A DNA stretch of 64,000 bases from Rothia sp. SD9660Na (GCF_030064065.1 NZ_CP125946.1:248001-312000); one strand, 5' to 3'; positions 8,280 through 17,756 are shown, numbered from the stretch's first letter. Program-made: numbers and translations. The notes: generated by a model not told the origin, from the letters alone.

Positions 8280-9241
8280 AGGCTGACCCTACCGCCCTCA
8301 ACCTGTCGGGCGAGGCCGTCCGCCAGGAGCCCCGAGAAGCAACGCTCAACCTGCTCCGGCGGAGGAGTGAGCGCCCGCAGCTTCGCAACAGCAGGAACAA
8401 GGCCCTCGGGAACAACAATATCTGCCCGCCCCACACTGGTCAGTAACTGGGTCGGCACGGGTTCCTGGGCGGCGCGTAGCACGCCCATCATGGCACCGCG
8501 CAACTGACGGTCGGTACCGGCCCACGCCTGGCCCTTAGGCACATAGTCGGCCTCGGGGCGTCCTGCCGCGACCCAGGCGCAGGAATCCACCACCGGGCAG
8601 CGCTCGCAGCTCGGGGCTTTAGCGGTGCAGATGAGAGCCCCTAGCTCCATGACCGATACATTCCACAGGCAGGACGCCGCCAGGTCAGCAGGCATGAGCT
8701 CGTCGGCTAAGCGGGTTTCGGCAGCCGTAAGCGCCTTAGCCGGCAGCGCCTTGCCCGAGATAAGGCGGGCGTGGACCCGACGGATATTGGTATCAATCAC
8801 CGTGGCCCGCGCCCCAAAGGCAAACACAGATATAGCCGCAGCGGTATATGAACCTACACCGGGTAAAGCCAGCAGCTCCTCGTAGCTGCCGGGTACTTGG
8901 CCACCGTGCTTCTGAACGATAGCCTGCGCCGCAGCGTGTAGGCGAAGTGCCCTGCGGGGGTAGCCCAGGCGTCCCCAGGCACGCACAGCCTCGCCCGAAT
9001 CTTCAGCCGCCAAATCAGCGGGAGTAGGCCAACGCTCCAACCAGGTTTCCCACACCGGTAAGACCCGCTTGACCGGAGTCTGTTGCAGCATAAACTCGCT
9101 GACCATCACCTCCCAGGGCGTATTACTCCCGGTACGCCAGGGCAAATCGCGGCGGTACTCCATGTACCACCCGTTAATCTCGGTGTGCAGGTTTTCAAGT
9201 TCCTGGGGAGTGAGCTGGCTCAGCGGCAAAGTAAAAGACAC
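8276..9241 (-). CDS. mutY: MutY, A/G-specific adenine DNA glycosylase
   Basis: MutY removes adenine mispaired with 8-oxoguanine or guanine in base-excision repair. The 321-residue protein has the MLQQTPVKRV motif near the N-terminus, the helix-hairpin-helix LPGVGSYTAAAI with the catalytic Asp in VIDTNIRRV, and the 4Fe-4S cysteine loop C-x6-C-x2-C-x5-C (CTAKAPSCERCPVVDSC). The C-terminal 8-oxoG-recognition part is short, as in many actinobacterial MutY proteins. The start is GTG at 9241. A -10-like TAGAGT lies 6 nt upstream and no Shine-Dalgarno is seen, so the message may be leaderless. Confidence 0.94.
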   Translation of the reverse strand: MSFTLPLSQLTPQELENLHTEINGWYMEYRRDLPWRTGSNTPWEVMVSEFMLQQTPVKRVLPVWETWLERWPTPADLAAEDSGEAVRAWGRLGYPRRALRLHAAAQAIVQKHGGQVPGSYEELLALPGVGSYTAAAISVFAFGARATVIDTNIRRVHARLISGKALPAKALTAAETRLADELMPADLAASCLWNVSVMELGALICTAKAPSCERCPVVDSCAWVAAGRPEADYVPKGQAWAGTDRQLRGAMMGVLRAAQEPVPTQLLTSVGRADIVVPEGLVPAVAKLRALTPPPEQVERCFSGLLADGLARQVEGGRVSL

Positions 9242-9327
9242 TCTAACACTCTAAAACACCTATAACCAAGAGGACGAACACAGCCCAAAAGTTCCGCAGG
9301 TGGCATAGAAAAAGGTACTCTAGATGT

Positions 9328-10110
9328 ATGTCTGAAAACGTTGATTCACAGGTGGAAGAAGTCTCACCCGAGGTCTACCGCCGCCGCCGCATTGTTGCCC
9401 TCCTCATCCTGGTTCTCGTTCTGCTCCTCATTATCGGCCTGATTAGCTGGCTAGCAGGGCGCGGTAACAGCTCCGATAACGCAACCGCCACCGCAAGCAC
9501 CTCAACCAGCGCCGAAGCCTTCAGCGACTTTAGTCAGCGCGCCACCGAATCAGCTACCCCCTCAGAAAGCGCTGAAGCCAGTGAATCGGCCTCAGCCGAA
9601 GCCAGTGAATCAGCAACCGCTAGCGAGAGCGCAGAGGCTAGCGAATCAGCCGAACCTACCGAGTCTGCTGAAGCTACCGAATCAGCTGAACCCACTGCGT
9701 CCGCCTCACCCACCGAGGCCGTGGTGGCAGCCTGCACCGCAGCCGACCTGCAGGTAAGCCTGACCGCCGACCGCAACAGCTACGCAGCGGGCCAGAACCC
9801 TGCCCTGGCCGTTACCTACACCAACACCTCGGGTAACCCCTGCATCGTGACCGGCGGCGTTAACAACGTAGACGTTAACATCACCTCCGGCCCCGCCCAG
9901 GTCTACAACTACGCCCAGTGTTACGCCAACCCCGTAGCCGACGCCGAAGTTGCCGCCGGTGCCACCAACACCACCGCCCTGACCTGGAACCGCTCCCTCA
10001 ACGTCCTGGGCTGCAACACCGCAGCAACCATCCAGCCCGGCTACTACTGGGCAACCGCAACCGTCAACGGTGTGGCCTCACAGCCCGTCCGTATCATCGT
10101 CACCGGCTAA
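9328..10110 (+). CDS. Membrane-anchored protein with Ser/Glu/Ala-rich stalk
   Basis: A 260-residue protein. Residues 1-20 are cytoplasmic, 22-46 form a very hydrophobic membrane helix, about 50-132 are a low-complexity stalk of degenerate 4-8 residue units such as SESAEA and TESAEP, and about 135-260 form a compact outside domain with four cysteines and a beta-rich look (VTYTNTSGNPC). The domain resembles Ig-like or DUF4232-type folds, but I cannot assign it firmly. The stalk would hold the domain away from the membrane through the peptidoglycan. A -10-like TACTCT lies 6 nt before ATG 9328, so the message is probably leaderless. A terminator follows at 10134. Confidence 0.75.
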   Translation: MSENVDSQVEEVSPEVYRRRRIVALLILVLVLLLIIGLISWLAGRGNSSDNATATASTSTSAEAFSDFSQRATESATPSESAEASESASAEASESATASESAEASESAEPTESAEATESAEPTASASPTEAVVAACTAADLQVSLTADRNSYAAGQNPALAVTYTNTSGNPCIVTGGVNNVDVNITSGPAQVYNYAQCYANPVADAEVAAGATNTTALTWNRSLNVLGCNTAATIQPGYYWATATVNGVASQPVRIIVTG

Positions 10111-10133
10111 GACCCCTAGCCCCACAGACCGCT

Positions 10134-10175
10134 ACCGCCCCGGCTCGCCCTGCGCGTGCCGGGGCGGTGCCGTTT
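10134..10175 (+). terminator. Terminator between the surface-protein gene and disA
   Basis: An 11-bp perfect stem ACCGCCCCGGC (10134-10144) / GCCGGGGCGGT (10158-10168), followed by GCCGTTT. Confidence 0.75.
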
Positions 10176-10205
10176 CTAGCTCCTCTGTGCACTAAAATTG
10201 GTGGA

Positions 10206-11273
10206 GTGCTAACGGTTTATAGTGAATCCCTGCTGAAAACAATTGCCCAAATCGCCCCCGGTACAGAACTGCGCGAGGGGCTGGAGCGTATCTTGCGCGG
10301 CCGCACCGGTGCGCTCATCGTGCTGGGCAGCGATAGGACTGTAGCACAGATGTCCTCGGGCGGATTTGCTATCAACACCGAATTCTCTGCCACCCGTGTG
10401 CGGGAGCTCGCCAAGATGGACGGCGCGATTGTTTGCGACAAGGACGCTTCCACCCTGCTGGCAGCCGGTGTGCAGCTGTTGCCCGACCCGTCCATCGACA
10501 CCAATGAGTCGGGTACCCGCCACCGCACCGCAGAGCGTGTGGCAAAACAAACCGGCTTCCCCGTCATCGCGGTGAGCGCGTCTATGTCCCTGATTTCGGT
10601 CTATACCGAGGGGATCCGCTACACGGTTGAAGACACCCAGTCGCTCATGAGCCGCGCTAACCAGGCTATCCGCACTCTCGATAGCTACACCGAACGCCTA
10701 GAGCAGGTGCTCCACCAGCTGTCTTCCCTCGAAATCGAAGCCAACGTAACCCTGCGCGATGTAGCTAGCACCCTACAGCGTATGGAAATGGTCCGCAGAA
10801 TTACCGTTGAGGCGGGCCACTACGTGGTGGAGCTGGGCAACGTGGGCCGCCTGGTTGCTCTGCAGCTTGAAGAACTGACCACCCACGACCTGCCCGCCAC
10901 CTGGGTGGTGCTGCGCGATTACTTGCCCGCAGACACCAGCCCCGAAGACCTCCAGGCTGCTGTGGACGCTCTGGCCCAGCTTGACGATAAGGAAATCGTT
11001 GACCCCCTGACCATCGCCCGCACCGCGGGGCTGGGCGAGGAACTGGACGCCCCCCTGCACCCCCACGGCCACCGCCTGCTGGCCGGTATCAAGTCCATGC
11101 CGGGAGCGGTTGCTGACCGCCTGGTCGACCGCTTTGACGGCCTACAGTCGCTCATGGCTGCCAGCCTCGATGACCTGCGGGCCGTTGAGGGCATCGGTGA
11201 ACAGCGCGCCCGCGTGATTCGAGAATCTCTCTCTCGCATGGCCGAAAGTTCGCTCCTTGAGAGATTTATGTAG
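10206..11273 (+). CDS. disA: DisA, diadenylate cyclase (c-di-AMP synthase)
   Basis: DisA makes cyclic di-AMP from two ATP and scans DNA for branched intermediates as an octamer. The N-terminal DAC domain shows both catalytic motifs, DGA (KMDGAIVCDKD) and RHR (GTRHRTAERV). A middle helical spine follows, and the C-terminal helix-hairpin-helix domain (LRAVEGIGEQRARVIRE) binds DNA. GTG 10206 gives 355 residues, the usual length. TAAAAT lies 7 nt before it without a Shine-Dalgarno, which suggests a leaderless message. radA follows 63 nt downstream on the same strand, as in many actinobacteria and Bacillus. Confidence 0.95.
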   Translation: MLTVYSESLLKTIAQIAPGTELREGLERILRGRTGALIVLGSDRTVAQMSSGGFAINTEFSATRVRELAKMDGAIVCDKDASTLLAAGVQLLPDPSIDTNESGTRHRTAERVAKQTGFPVIAVSASMSLISVYTEGIRYTVEDTQSLMSRANQAIRTLDSYTERLEQVLHQLSSLEIEANVTLRDVASTLQRMEMVRRITVEAGHYVVELGNVGRLVALQLEELTTHDLPATWVVLRDYLPADTSPEDLQAAVDALAQLDDKEIVDPLTIARTAGLGEELDAPLHPHGHRLLAGIKSMPGAVADRLVDRFDGLQSLMAASLDDLRAVEGIGEQRARVIRESLSRMAESSLLERFM

Positions 11274-11336
11274 TCTTTGACCTACGGTTTTAAGGCCCGT
11301 GCTTAAAGTGTCAGCCACCGGCCTTATGCTGGTGGT

Positions 11337-12740
11337 ATGGCTACCCGTAAAACAACCCGCTCACGTTCCGCTAACGCCTACCGCTGCACCGAATGCGGCT
11401 GGACCACCGCTAAATGGGTGGGGCGCTGCGGGGAATGCCAGTCTTGGGGCACTGTAGAAGAAACCGTCGGGCCGGTTGCCGCTAAAACTACCGTGGCATC
11501 GAGCGTGCAAACGCCAGCCCAGCCCATTGGGCGGGTTGATTCCACCGTTGCTCAGTACATGAGCACCTGTAACCCGGAGTTCGACCGTGTCTTGGGCGGT
11601 GGCCTGGTGCCAGGAGCCGTTATTCTTATGGCCGGTGAACCGGGCGTCGGTAAGTCCACCCTGCTGCTCGATGTAGCCGCTACCTTTGCCCGCGGGGAGT
11701 CAACGGGAAAGCCCCACAATGTTCTCTATGTAACCGGCGAAGAGTCAGCTGCCCAGGTCAAGCTCCGCGCCGACCGCATCGGGGCACTAGCCGATACTCT
11801 CTACCTGACCAGCGAAACCGATCTCGGCACCGCTCTGGCCCATATCGAACAGGTCAACCCCGACTTGCTGATTGTGGACTCTGTACAAACCTTGGCCTCA
11901 TCTGAGGTCGAGGGGAGCGCCGGCGGCGTCACCCAGGTGCGAGAGGTTGCCGCCTCATTGATTGCTGCCGCTAAACGCCGCAACATGTGCACCCTGCTGG
12001 TGGGCCACGTGACGAAAGAGGGCGCTATCGCTGGCCCCCGCCTGCTGGAGCACCTGGTCGATGTGGTCTGCCAGTTCGAGGGCGATAAGCATACCCCTAT
12101 TCGTATGCTGCGGGCTATCAAGAACCGCTTTGGCCCCACCGACGAGGTGGGCTGTTTCGATATGCACGAGGACGGCATCGCCCCCGTCACCGATCCCTCG
12201 GGCCTCTTTGTCTCCCGCACTCCGCACCCGGTCTCGGGCACCTGCGTCACCGTTACCATGGAGGGCCGCCGTCCGCTCCTTGCCGAAGTTCAGGCCCTGC
12301 TCGATACCAGTGCCACCCCGCAGCCCCGCCGTACTACCAGTGGCCTCGATAGCTCCCGTATCTCTATGCTGTTGGCTGTGCTCCAGAAACGGGCCGGGTT
12401 CAACGTGGGCAAGCTAGACTGCTATATCTCAACCGTGGGTGGGGCTAAGATTTCTGAGCCGTCCGCCGACCTGGCCTGTGTCATCGCCCTGGCCTCCGCC
12501 GCCCAAGATAAGCCCCTGCCCCGCAAGCTGGCGGTCTTTGGCGAAGTCGGGCTAGCTGGTGAGGTACGAGCTGTTCCCGGCATCCGCCAGCGTATCGCCG
12601 AGGTCGGGCGACTGGGCTTTACTCACGTGATTGTGCCTGCCTCACCGGCTGGTGTGGGCGATGTACCCGCCGGGGTGTCGGTACGCGAGGTCGCCTCACT
12701 GGGGGAGGCCCTGGCCCTGCTCTTCCCCGGCCAAGGCTAG
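11337..12740 (+). CDS. radA: RadA, recombination branch-migration protein
   Basis: RadA is a RecA-like ATPase that helps process recombination intermediates and arrested forks. The 467-residue protein has an N-terminal C4 zinc finger (CTECGW ... CGECQSW), Walker A GEPGVGKST (about residue 101), the family-specific KNRFGPTDEVG motif, and a C-terminal Lon-like domain. TATGCT lies 6 nt before ATG 11337 with no ribosome-binding site, so it is probably leaderless. It ends 4 nt inside the convergent membrane-protein gene (12737). Confidence 0.96.
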   Translation: MATRKTTRSRSANAYRCTECGWTTAKWVGRCGECQSWGTVEETVGPVAAKTTVASSVQTPAQPIGRVDSTVAQYMSTCNPEFDRVLGGGLVPGAVILMAGEPGVGKSTLLLDVAATFARGESTGKPHNVLYVTGEESAAQVKLRADRIGALADTLYLTSETDLGTALAHIEQVNPDLLIVDSVQTLASSEVEGSAGGVTQVREVAASLIAAAKRRNMCTLLVGHVTKEGAIAGPRLLEHLVDVVCQFEGDKHTPIRMLRAIKNRFGPTDEVGCFDMHEDGIAPVTDPSGLFVSRTPHPVSGTCVTVTMEGRRPLLAEVQALLDTSATPQPRRTTSGLDSSRISMLLAVLQKRAGFNVGKLDCYISTVGGAKISEPSADLACVIALASAAQDKPLPRKLAVFGEVGLAGEVRAVPGIRQRIAEVGRLGFTHVIVPASPAGVGDVPAGVSVREVASLGEALALLFPGQG

Positions 12741-14221
12741 TTGCCCTTCTCCTTCTTGAGGTTCTGCTCAATCACGGTTAGCTGGGCTGTATTCAGGGCC
12801 TGCTGCTTTTCAACCCTCGCCGCGCTGTCGAGCATCTGGGCGGACGCCGTTGCGGCGGCATCTCCGGCTGCAGGAACGGCAGGCATACTGCGGGGGTCAC
12901 GTACTGAGGCTTCGCGGATTTCCCGAATCGGAGCCCGGTCTTTCGCGCGAAGTACCGTGGTGAGCTGGCGGGTATCGTCCCGGTGCTTCTGCTCCACCCG
13001 CTGCCGGCGGGAACCCTGCTGCCCACCGGCGTCCGCATTTGCCTGCACCGGCAGCATGGTTGTGGTGGGGGCGTGCTCCGTCATGGAATCCCCCAGGGGC
13101 ACCAGCATGTCTACCGCCTGCTGGTGGGTCAGGCCCGAAGCCTCTAAAAGATCAACCACCAGGGGGCGGAGCATCAGCACCAGGGCCTCAGCCTCCATGG
13201 TGCGCACACCCATCATGTGCGGCTCCAGGCGGCCAGCCAGCTGCGAGAGATCACGGCGGGCCTTCATCTTCTGCTCAGTGCGGACGCTCGCCTCGGGGGC
13301 AGACATTCCCTCACCCAGAACCTCCACCGCATCACCAATGCTCTTGAGTGCCTCAGCGATGGAAGTGATAGCCTCCTGCGAAATCTGCACATTATTGATG
13401 GTTGAGGCCAACCTGCGGTTGAGCACCCGGGTGTTGCGGATAGCGTAATCAATCTTGCCCAGGGTCTGTGAGTAGCGGTCAAGCTCCTTCATATGTGACC
13501 GCCCCGTCCAGGCCAGCTGGGCCATGCCCTTTGACGTAATAATGTCCTTCTCACAGGTGTTATAGAGCGGCTGCAGACGGCGAGCAGAGGCCAGAGCATG
13601 CCAGGCCTCCTTGCCGTCGTAGTGCTCCATCGCTTCACCTGCATCGCGGAAGACCCCAGCAAAAGAGCCCATCATGGTTTTAGCGTTCTCACGCGGGGTA
13701 CGGCGGGGATCCTTGGGAAAGAGGAACATGAGCAAAAAAGCACATAGGCCACCAACAATGCCGTCTAAACTGCGGGCAAAGGGCCCGTCAATATTCGGTG
13801 GCAGCAAGACTACCAGGCAGGACTGCAGACCCATCTGAATCGTAAAAAGAATACCGTTATCCAAAAAACGGGCCAGCATAATCGACAGAAACATCACAAG
13901 CCCTGCCTGCCAGATGCCCCGACCCAGGGCCAACATCATCATGTCGCCCATCAAAATACCCAGGGTTACGCCAAACGAAACCTCAAGGATACGGCGGGCA
14001 TGGGTAGCGCCGGTGATGTAGCCCAGAGAAACAATGGCAGCGGTCGCCGCAAAAATCGGTTCGGTATGCCCCAGAACCTTCTCTGCAAAAAGATAGGCCC
14101 CGATACCCGAGACCACAATCTGAAGAGACTGAAAAAAGCCATCCTTCATGCGCTTCCAACCCAGGCGACTATGATCCTGGGCTCGTTTTTTTAAACTCTC
14201 AACCTGCTGACCAAAACCCAT
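12737..14221 (-). CDS. FUSC-like (aromatic acid exporter family) membrane protein
   Basis: A 494-residue protein. The first ~170 residues have about six closely packed membrane helices (GAYLFAEKVLGHTEPIFAAT, SLGYITGATHARRILEV) typical of FUSC/DUF939-type proteins. A long helical cytoplasmic half with a basic, Gln-rich coiled-coil-like tail follows. Relatives include the fusaric acid resistance and p-hydroxybenzoate efflux proteins; the substrate here is unknown. I prefer ATG 14221 because TAGAAT lies exactly 7 nt upstream, as in other leaderless-looking genes of this window. ATG 14230 and GTG 14287 are in frame, but the latter would overlap the PHO-box repeats. The gene is convergent with radA. 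Confidence 0.8.
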   Translation of the reverse strand: MGFGQQVESLKKRAQDHSRLGWKRMKDGFFQSLQIVVSGIGAYLFAEKVLGHTEPIFAATAAIVSLGYITGATHARRILEVSFGVTLGILMGDMMMLALGRGIWQAGLVMFLSIMLARFLDNGILFTIQMGLQSCLVVLLPPNIDGPFARSLDGIVGGLCAFLLMFLFPKDPRRTPRENAKTMMGSFAGVFRDAGEAMEHYDGKEAWHALASARRLQPLYNTCEKDIITSKGMAQLAWTGRSHMKELDRYSQTLGKIDYAIRNTRVLNRRLASTINNVQISQEAITSIAEALKSIGDAVEVLGEGMSAPEASVRTEQKMKARRDLSQLAGRLEPHMMGVRTMEAEALVLMLRPLVVDLLEASGLTHQQAVDMLVPLGDSMTEHAPTTTMLPVQANADAGGQQGSRRQRVEQKHRDDTRQLTTVLRAKDRAPIREIREASVRDPRSMPAVPAAGDAAATASAQMLDSAARVEKQQALNTAQLTVIEQNLKKEKGN

Positions 14222-14279
14222 ACCCACCATTCTAGCCCCGCCCCGGAAGCCGACCACCGGCGTCCTTAACCCTAACTGT

Positions 14280-14399
14280 GCGCTCACCGTTCACTCACCG
14301 TTCACCCACTGCTAGCCCACCTGCTACCTAACGCCCCTAAAGTCAGATGCGTTAGACACCGTTCCCACCTGTTCACCGCCTCACCACAGTTCACTAACC
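14280..14399 (+). promoter_or_regulatory. PHO-box-like direct repeats upstream of pstSCAB
   Basis: Two clusters of GTTCAC-type units lie before pstS. Cluster 1 has GTTCACTCACC (14289-14299) directly followed by GTTCACCCACT (14300-14310), preceded by a weaker GCTCACC unit. Cluster 2 has GTTCCCACCT (14361), GTTCACCGCC (14371) and GTTCACTAACC (14389-14399). Tandem 11-nt GTTCACC-like repeats are the PhoP-binding PHO box of Streptomyces and relatives, which switches on pst genes under phosphate limitation. Cluster 1 is also just upstream of the divergent gene at 14221. Confidence 0.75.
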
Positions 14400-14438
14400 G
14401 AGGCAGAACAGGGCACACAACCTCTAAGGAAGTCACCT

Positions 14439-15548
14439 GTGAAGGCTAAGTCACTTGCTCGTTGGGGCTCACTTGCAGCTGTAGGCGCACTCGCATTCAC
14501 CGCTTGCGGTTCAGACAACGCAACCGGTACCGCGACCTCTTCAGACGCAGGCTCTAGCGTAGCCTCCCTGCCCTCCACCCCTCTGACCGGCGTCGGCGCC
14601 TCGTCCCAGCAGGCCGCCATCACCGCCTGGGAAACCGGTTTCGCCAACCTGGGCGGCACCGTCCAGTACTCACCGGACGGCTCCGGTGCAGGCCGCGAAG
14701 CCCTGCTCGCAGGCGGTGCCAAGTTCGCAGGCTCAGACCGTGCCCTCAAGACCGAGGAATGGGAACAGTCCAAGGAGGTCTGCGGTGACGGCGGTGCCAT
14801 CAACATCCCCGTCTACATCTCACCCGTTGCTATCGCCTTCAAGCTGCCCGGCGTTGACTCCCTGAACCTGGACGGCGAAACCATCGCCAAGATTTTCAAG
14901 GGCGAAATTACCACCTGGAACGACGCTGCCATCGCAGAACAGAACACCGGCGTAGAGCTGCCCGACACCAACATCACCGTGGTTCACCGCTCCGATGACT
15001 CAGGTACCACCGAAAACTTCACCGAGTACCTGGCGGCAGCCTCCAACGGTGCTTGGGATGTAGAACCTGACGGTAACTGGCCCTCACAGTACGCCGGTGA
15101 ATCCAACAAGGGCACCTCCGGCGTCGTCTCCACCACCTCATCCACCGAAGGCGCTATCACCTACGCTGACGCCTCAGCCATCGGCGACCTGGGCAAAGTC
15201 AACGTCAAGGTTGGCGACTCCTACGTTGAACTGTCAGCAGATGCCGCTGCCAAGACCGTTGAACTCTCAGAGCGCGTCGGCGGCATGAACGAGAACGACA
15301 TGGCAATCAACATCAACCGCACCCCCGAGGACTCCACCGCCTACCCCGTCGTGCTGGTCTCCTACCACATCGTCTGCTCCGGCTACTCATCTGAGGACGA
15401 CGTCACCCTGGTCAAGGCCTACGAGAACTACGTAGTCTCCGAGCAGGGCCAGAAGGACGCCGCTGACGCAGCCCACTCAGCTCCCCTGACCAGCGCGCTC
15501 ATCGCTGATGCCCAGAAGGCTATCGACTCCATCACCGTTACCCAGTAA
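14439..15548 (+). CDS. pstS: PstS, phosphate-binding lipoprotein
   Basis: PstS captures inorganic phosphate outside the membrane and hands it to the PstCAB transporter. The 369-residue protein has a lipoprotein signal with lipobox FTAC (Cys23), phosphate-binding loops GVGASSQQAA and RSDDSGTTENF, and the family C-terminus. GTG 14439 follows TAAGGA. It is the first gene of pstS-pstC-pstA-pstB and lies behind PHO-box-like repeats, so it should be induced by phosphate starvation. Confidence 0.96.
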   Translation: MKAKSLARWGSLAAVGALAFTACGSDNATGTATSSDAGSSVASLPSTPLTGVGASSQQAAITAWETGFANLGGTVQYSPDGSGAGREALLAGGAKFAGSDRALKTEEWEQSKEVCGDGGAINIPVYISPVAIAFKLPGVDSLNLDGETIAKIFKGEITTWNDAAIAEQNTGVELPDTNITVVHRSDDSGTTENFTEYLAAASNGAWDVEPDGNWPSQYAGESNKGTSGVVSTTSSTEGAITYADASAIGDLGKVNVKVGDSYVELSADAAAKTVELSERVGGMNENDMAININRTPEDSTAYPVVLVSYHIVCSGYSSEDDVTLVKAYENYVVSEQGQKDAADAAHSAPLTSALIADAQKAIDSITVTQ

Positions 15549-15559
15549 CACCGCGTACA

Positions 15560-15598
15560 TCAAGGTGCGGCCAGGTTTCCCACCCGGTCGCACCTTGA
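15560..15598 (+). terminator. Intra-operon hairpin between pstS and pstC
   Basis: A 10-bp perfect stem TCAAGGTGCG (15560-15569) / CGCACCTTGA (15589-15598) has no T run. Hairpins here in pst operons usually protect or partly terminate the message, so that the binding protein is made in excess over the channel. That role is inference. Confidence 0.6.
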
Positions 15599-15630
15599 AA
15601 TGCGTCAAACGACAAAGGTTTCACATTCCC

Positions 15631-16599
15631 ATGTCAACCACAACAGCGCCGCAGCCGGGCACCAGCAGCGCCCGCGCGAAAACTAAGGATCTTCCCGACG
15701 TAGGAAACCCGGCAGCAGATAAAATCTTCTCGGGTATCTCCCTCGGCGCCGGCATCCTCATTCTCGTTGTTCTGGCAGCTGTCGCTATCTTCCTGGTCGC
15801 CCAGGCCCTGCCGGTTTTCACCGCAGACCCCGCAGACCTAACCAGCGGCAGCTTCATTCAGTACATCATCCCGCTGACTATCGGTACCCTCATCGCCTCG
15901 ACCATCGCCCTGCTCCTAGCAACCCCTATCGGCATCGGCGTAGCTCTGTTCATCTCCCACTACGCCCCCCGCAAGCTGGCTAAGGGCATCGGCTACATCA
16001 TCGACCTGCTGGCCGCTATCCCCTCCGTTATCTTCGGTGCCTGGGGTGCTTCGGTACTAGCCCCCAAGATCGTACCCTTCTACGACTGGCTCGCCACCTA
16101 CCTGGGCTTCATCCCGATTTTCGAGGGCCCCGCCTCCCAGACCGGTAAGACCATTCTGACCGCGGGAATCGTCCTGGGCATCATGATCCTGCCCATTATC
16201 ACCTCCATGTGCCGCGAAATCTTCATCCAGACCCCCACCCTGCAGGAAGAAGCAGCACTAGGTCTGGGTGCCACCCGCTGGGAGATGATTCGCATGACCG
16301 TCTTCCCCTTCGCCCGCACCGGCATCGTCTCCTCTGTCATGCTGGCCCTAGGCCGCGCCCTCGGTGAAACCATGGCAGTGACCCTGGTGCTGGCGTCCGG
16401 CCCGCTGACCGCCTCCATCATCAAGTCCGGTAACCAGACCTTCGCCTCAGAGATTGCCCTCAACTTCCCCGAGGCCTACGGCCTGCGTATGTCAGAGCTG
16501 ATCGCCGCAGGTCTGGTGCTCTTCGTCATCACCCTCATCGTCAACATCCTGGCCCGCATGATCGTGGCCCGCTACAAGGATTTCTCAGGAGCCAACTAA
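15631..16599 (+). CDS. pstC: PstC, phosphate ABC transporter permease
   Basis: One of the two membrane channel subunits of the high-affinity phosphate importer. It has 322 residues with six membrane helices and the permease EAA-like loop EEAALGLGATRWEMIRMTVF. ATG 15631 (MSTTTAPQPG) follows AAAGG at 15614-15618; the open frame extends upstream into pstS but has no ribosome-binding site there. Its stop overlaps the pstA start by one base. Confidence 0.96.
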   Translation: MSTTTAPQPGTSSARAKTKDLPDVGNPAADKIFSGISLGAGILILVVLAAVAIFLVAQALPVFTADPADLTSGSFIQYIIPLTIGTLIASTIALLLATPIGIGVALFISHYAPRKLAKGIGYIIDLLAAIPSVIFGAWGASVLAPKIVPFYDWLATYLGFIPIFEGPASQTGKTILTAGIVLGIMILPIITSMCREIFIQTPTLQEEAALGLGATRWEMIRMTVFPFARTGIVSSVMLALGRALGETMAVTLVLASGPLTASIIKSGNQTFASEIALNFPEAYGLRMSELIAAGLVLFVITLIVNILARMIVARYKDFSGAN

Positions 16600-17696
16600 T
16601 GTCTGTAGCTACCACCTCATCCCGTTTCGCCAGCCGCCAGGCCCCCAAGTGGCTGCCCCTGGCTGTCGGTGCAGGCTCCCTGATTCTGGGCGCCGCCGCC
16701 AGCGCCCTCACCAGCTTCTCTATCGCAACCTTCGCCCTCTTTGCAGGCATCATCTTCGTGATTGTCGGCCCCCTCGCCGTCACCTCCTTCGAAGGCAAGC
16801 GCAAGGGCCAGGACGCCTTCGCCCGCTACCTGGTCTACGGCACCTTCCTCATCGCCCTCATCCCCCTGGTCTCGGTGCTCTACACCGTACTCGCCAAGGG
16901 TATCCCCGGCCTATCAGGTAACTTCCTGAGCACCTCCATGAAGGGCGTCACCGGCGTACACGACAACGCTGCTGCCGCAGGCGAAGGCCCCGTGCTTGGC
17001 GGTATCTACCACGCCATCATCGGTACCCTCGAAATTACCCTACTGGCGACCGTCATCTCGGTCCCCATCGGCCTGCTCACCGCTATCTACCTGGTGGAAT
17101 ACGGCCAGGGTAAGTGGCTCTCCAAGGCCATTACCTTCTTCGTGGACGTCATGACCGGCATCCCCTCCATCGTAGCGGGTCTCTTCGCGGCCTCTTTCTT
17201 CGCCCTGGTATCGGGCAACCCCATGAACCGCATGGGCCTGGTTGCTGCGGTCGCCCTGTCCGTCCTCATGATCCCCACCGTGGTGCGTAACGCCGAAGAA
17301 ATGCTGCGTATCGTGCCCAATGAACTGCGCGAGGCCTCCTACGCCCTGGGCGTCCGTAAATGGCGTACCATCATGAAGGTCGTTATCCCCACCGCTATCT
17401 CGGGCATCGCATCGGGCGTGACCCTGGCGATTGCCCGCGTCATCGGTGAAACCGCGCCGATTCTGGTCACCGCAGGTTTCGTCACCTCTATCAACTGGAA
17501 CGCCTTCAGCGGCTGGATGGCAACCCTGCCCACCTACATCTACTACCAGATCATGACGCCCACCAGCCCCACCGCCGCCTCCGTCTCCGAGACCCGCGCC
17601 TGGGCCGCCGCGCTCATCCTAATCATCATCGTGATGGTACTGAACCTCATTGCCCGTACTATCGCCAAGATCTTCGCCCCCAAGACCGGCCGATAA
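16599..17696 (+). CDS. pstA: PstA, phosphate ABC transporter permease
   Basis: The second channel subunit of the phosphate importer. It has 365 residues, longer than the usual ~300 because of an N-terminal extension with two extra hydrophobic stretches (about residues 20-60). The core has six helices and the EAA loop REASYALGVRKWRTIMKVVI. ATG 16599 shares its A with the pstC stop and follows CAGGAG, so translation is coupled. Confidence 0.96.
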   Translation: MSVATTSSRFASRQAPKWLPLAVGAGSLILGAAASALTSFSIATFALFAGIIFVIVGPLAVTSFEGKRKGQDAFARYLVYGTFLIALIPLVSVLYTVLAKGIPGLSGNFLSTSMKGVTGVHDNAAAAGEGPVLGGIYHAIIGTLEITLLATVISVPIGLLTAIYLVEYGQGKWLSKAITFFVDVMTGIPSIVAGLFAASFFALVSGNPMNRMGLVAAVALSVLMIPTVVRNAEEMLRIVPNELREASYALGVRKWRTIMKVVIPTAISGIASGVTLAIARVIGETAPILVTAGFVTSINWNAFSGWMATLPTYIYYQIMTPTSPTAASVSETRAWAAALILIIIVMVLNLIARTIAKIFAPKTGR

Positions 17697-17756
17697 ACCG
17701 CGATACGCCTACGAGCATCGCCCGGCACCCAAGACTTTTAGAAAAAGGAAAACTCC

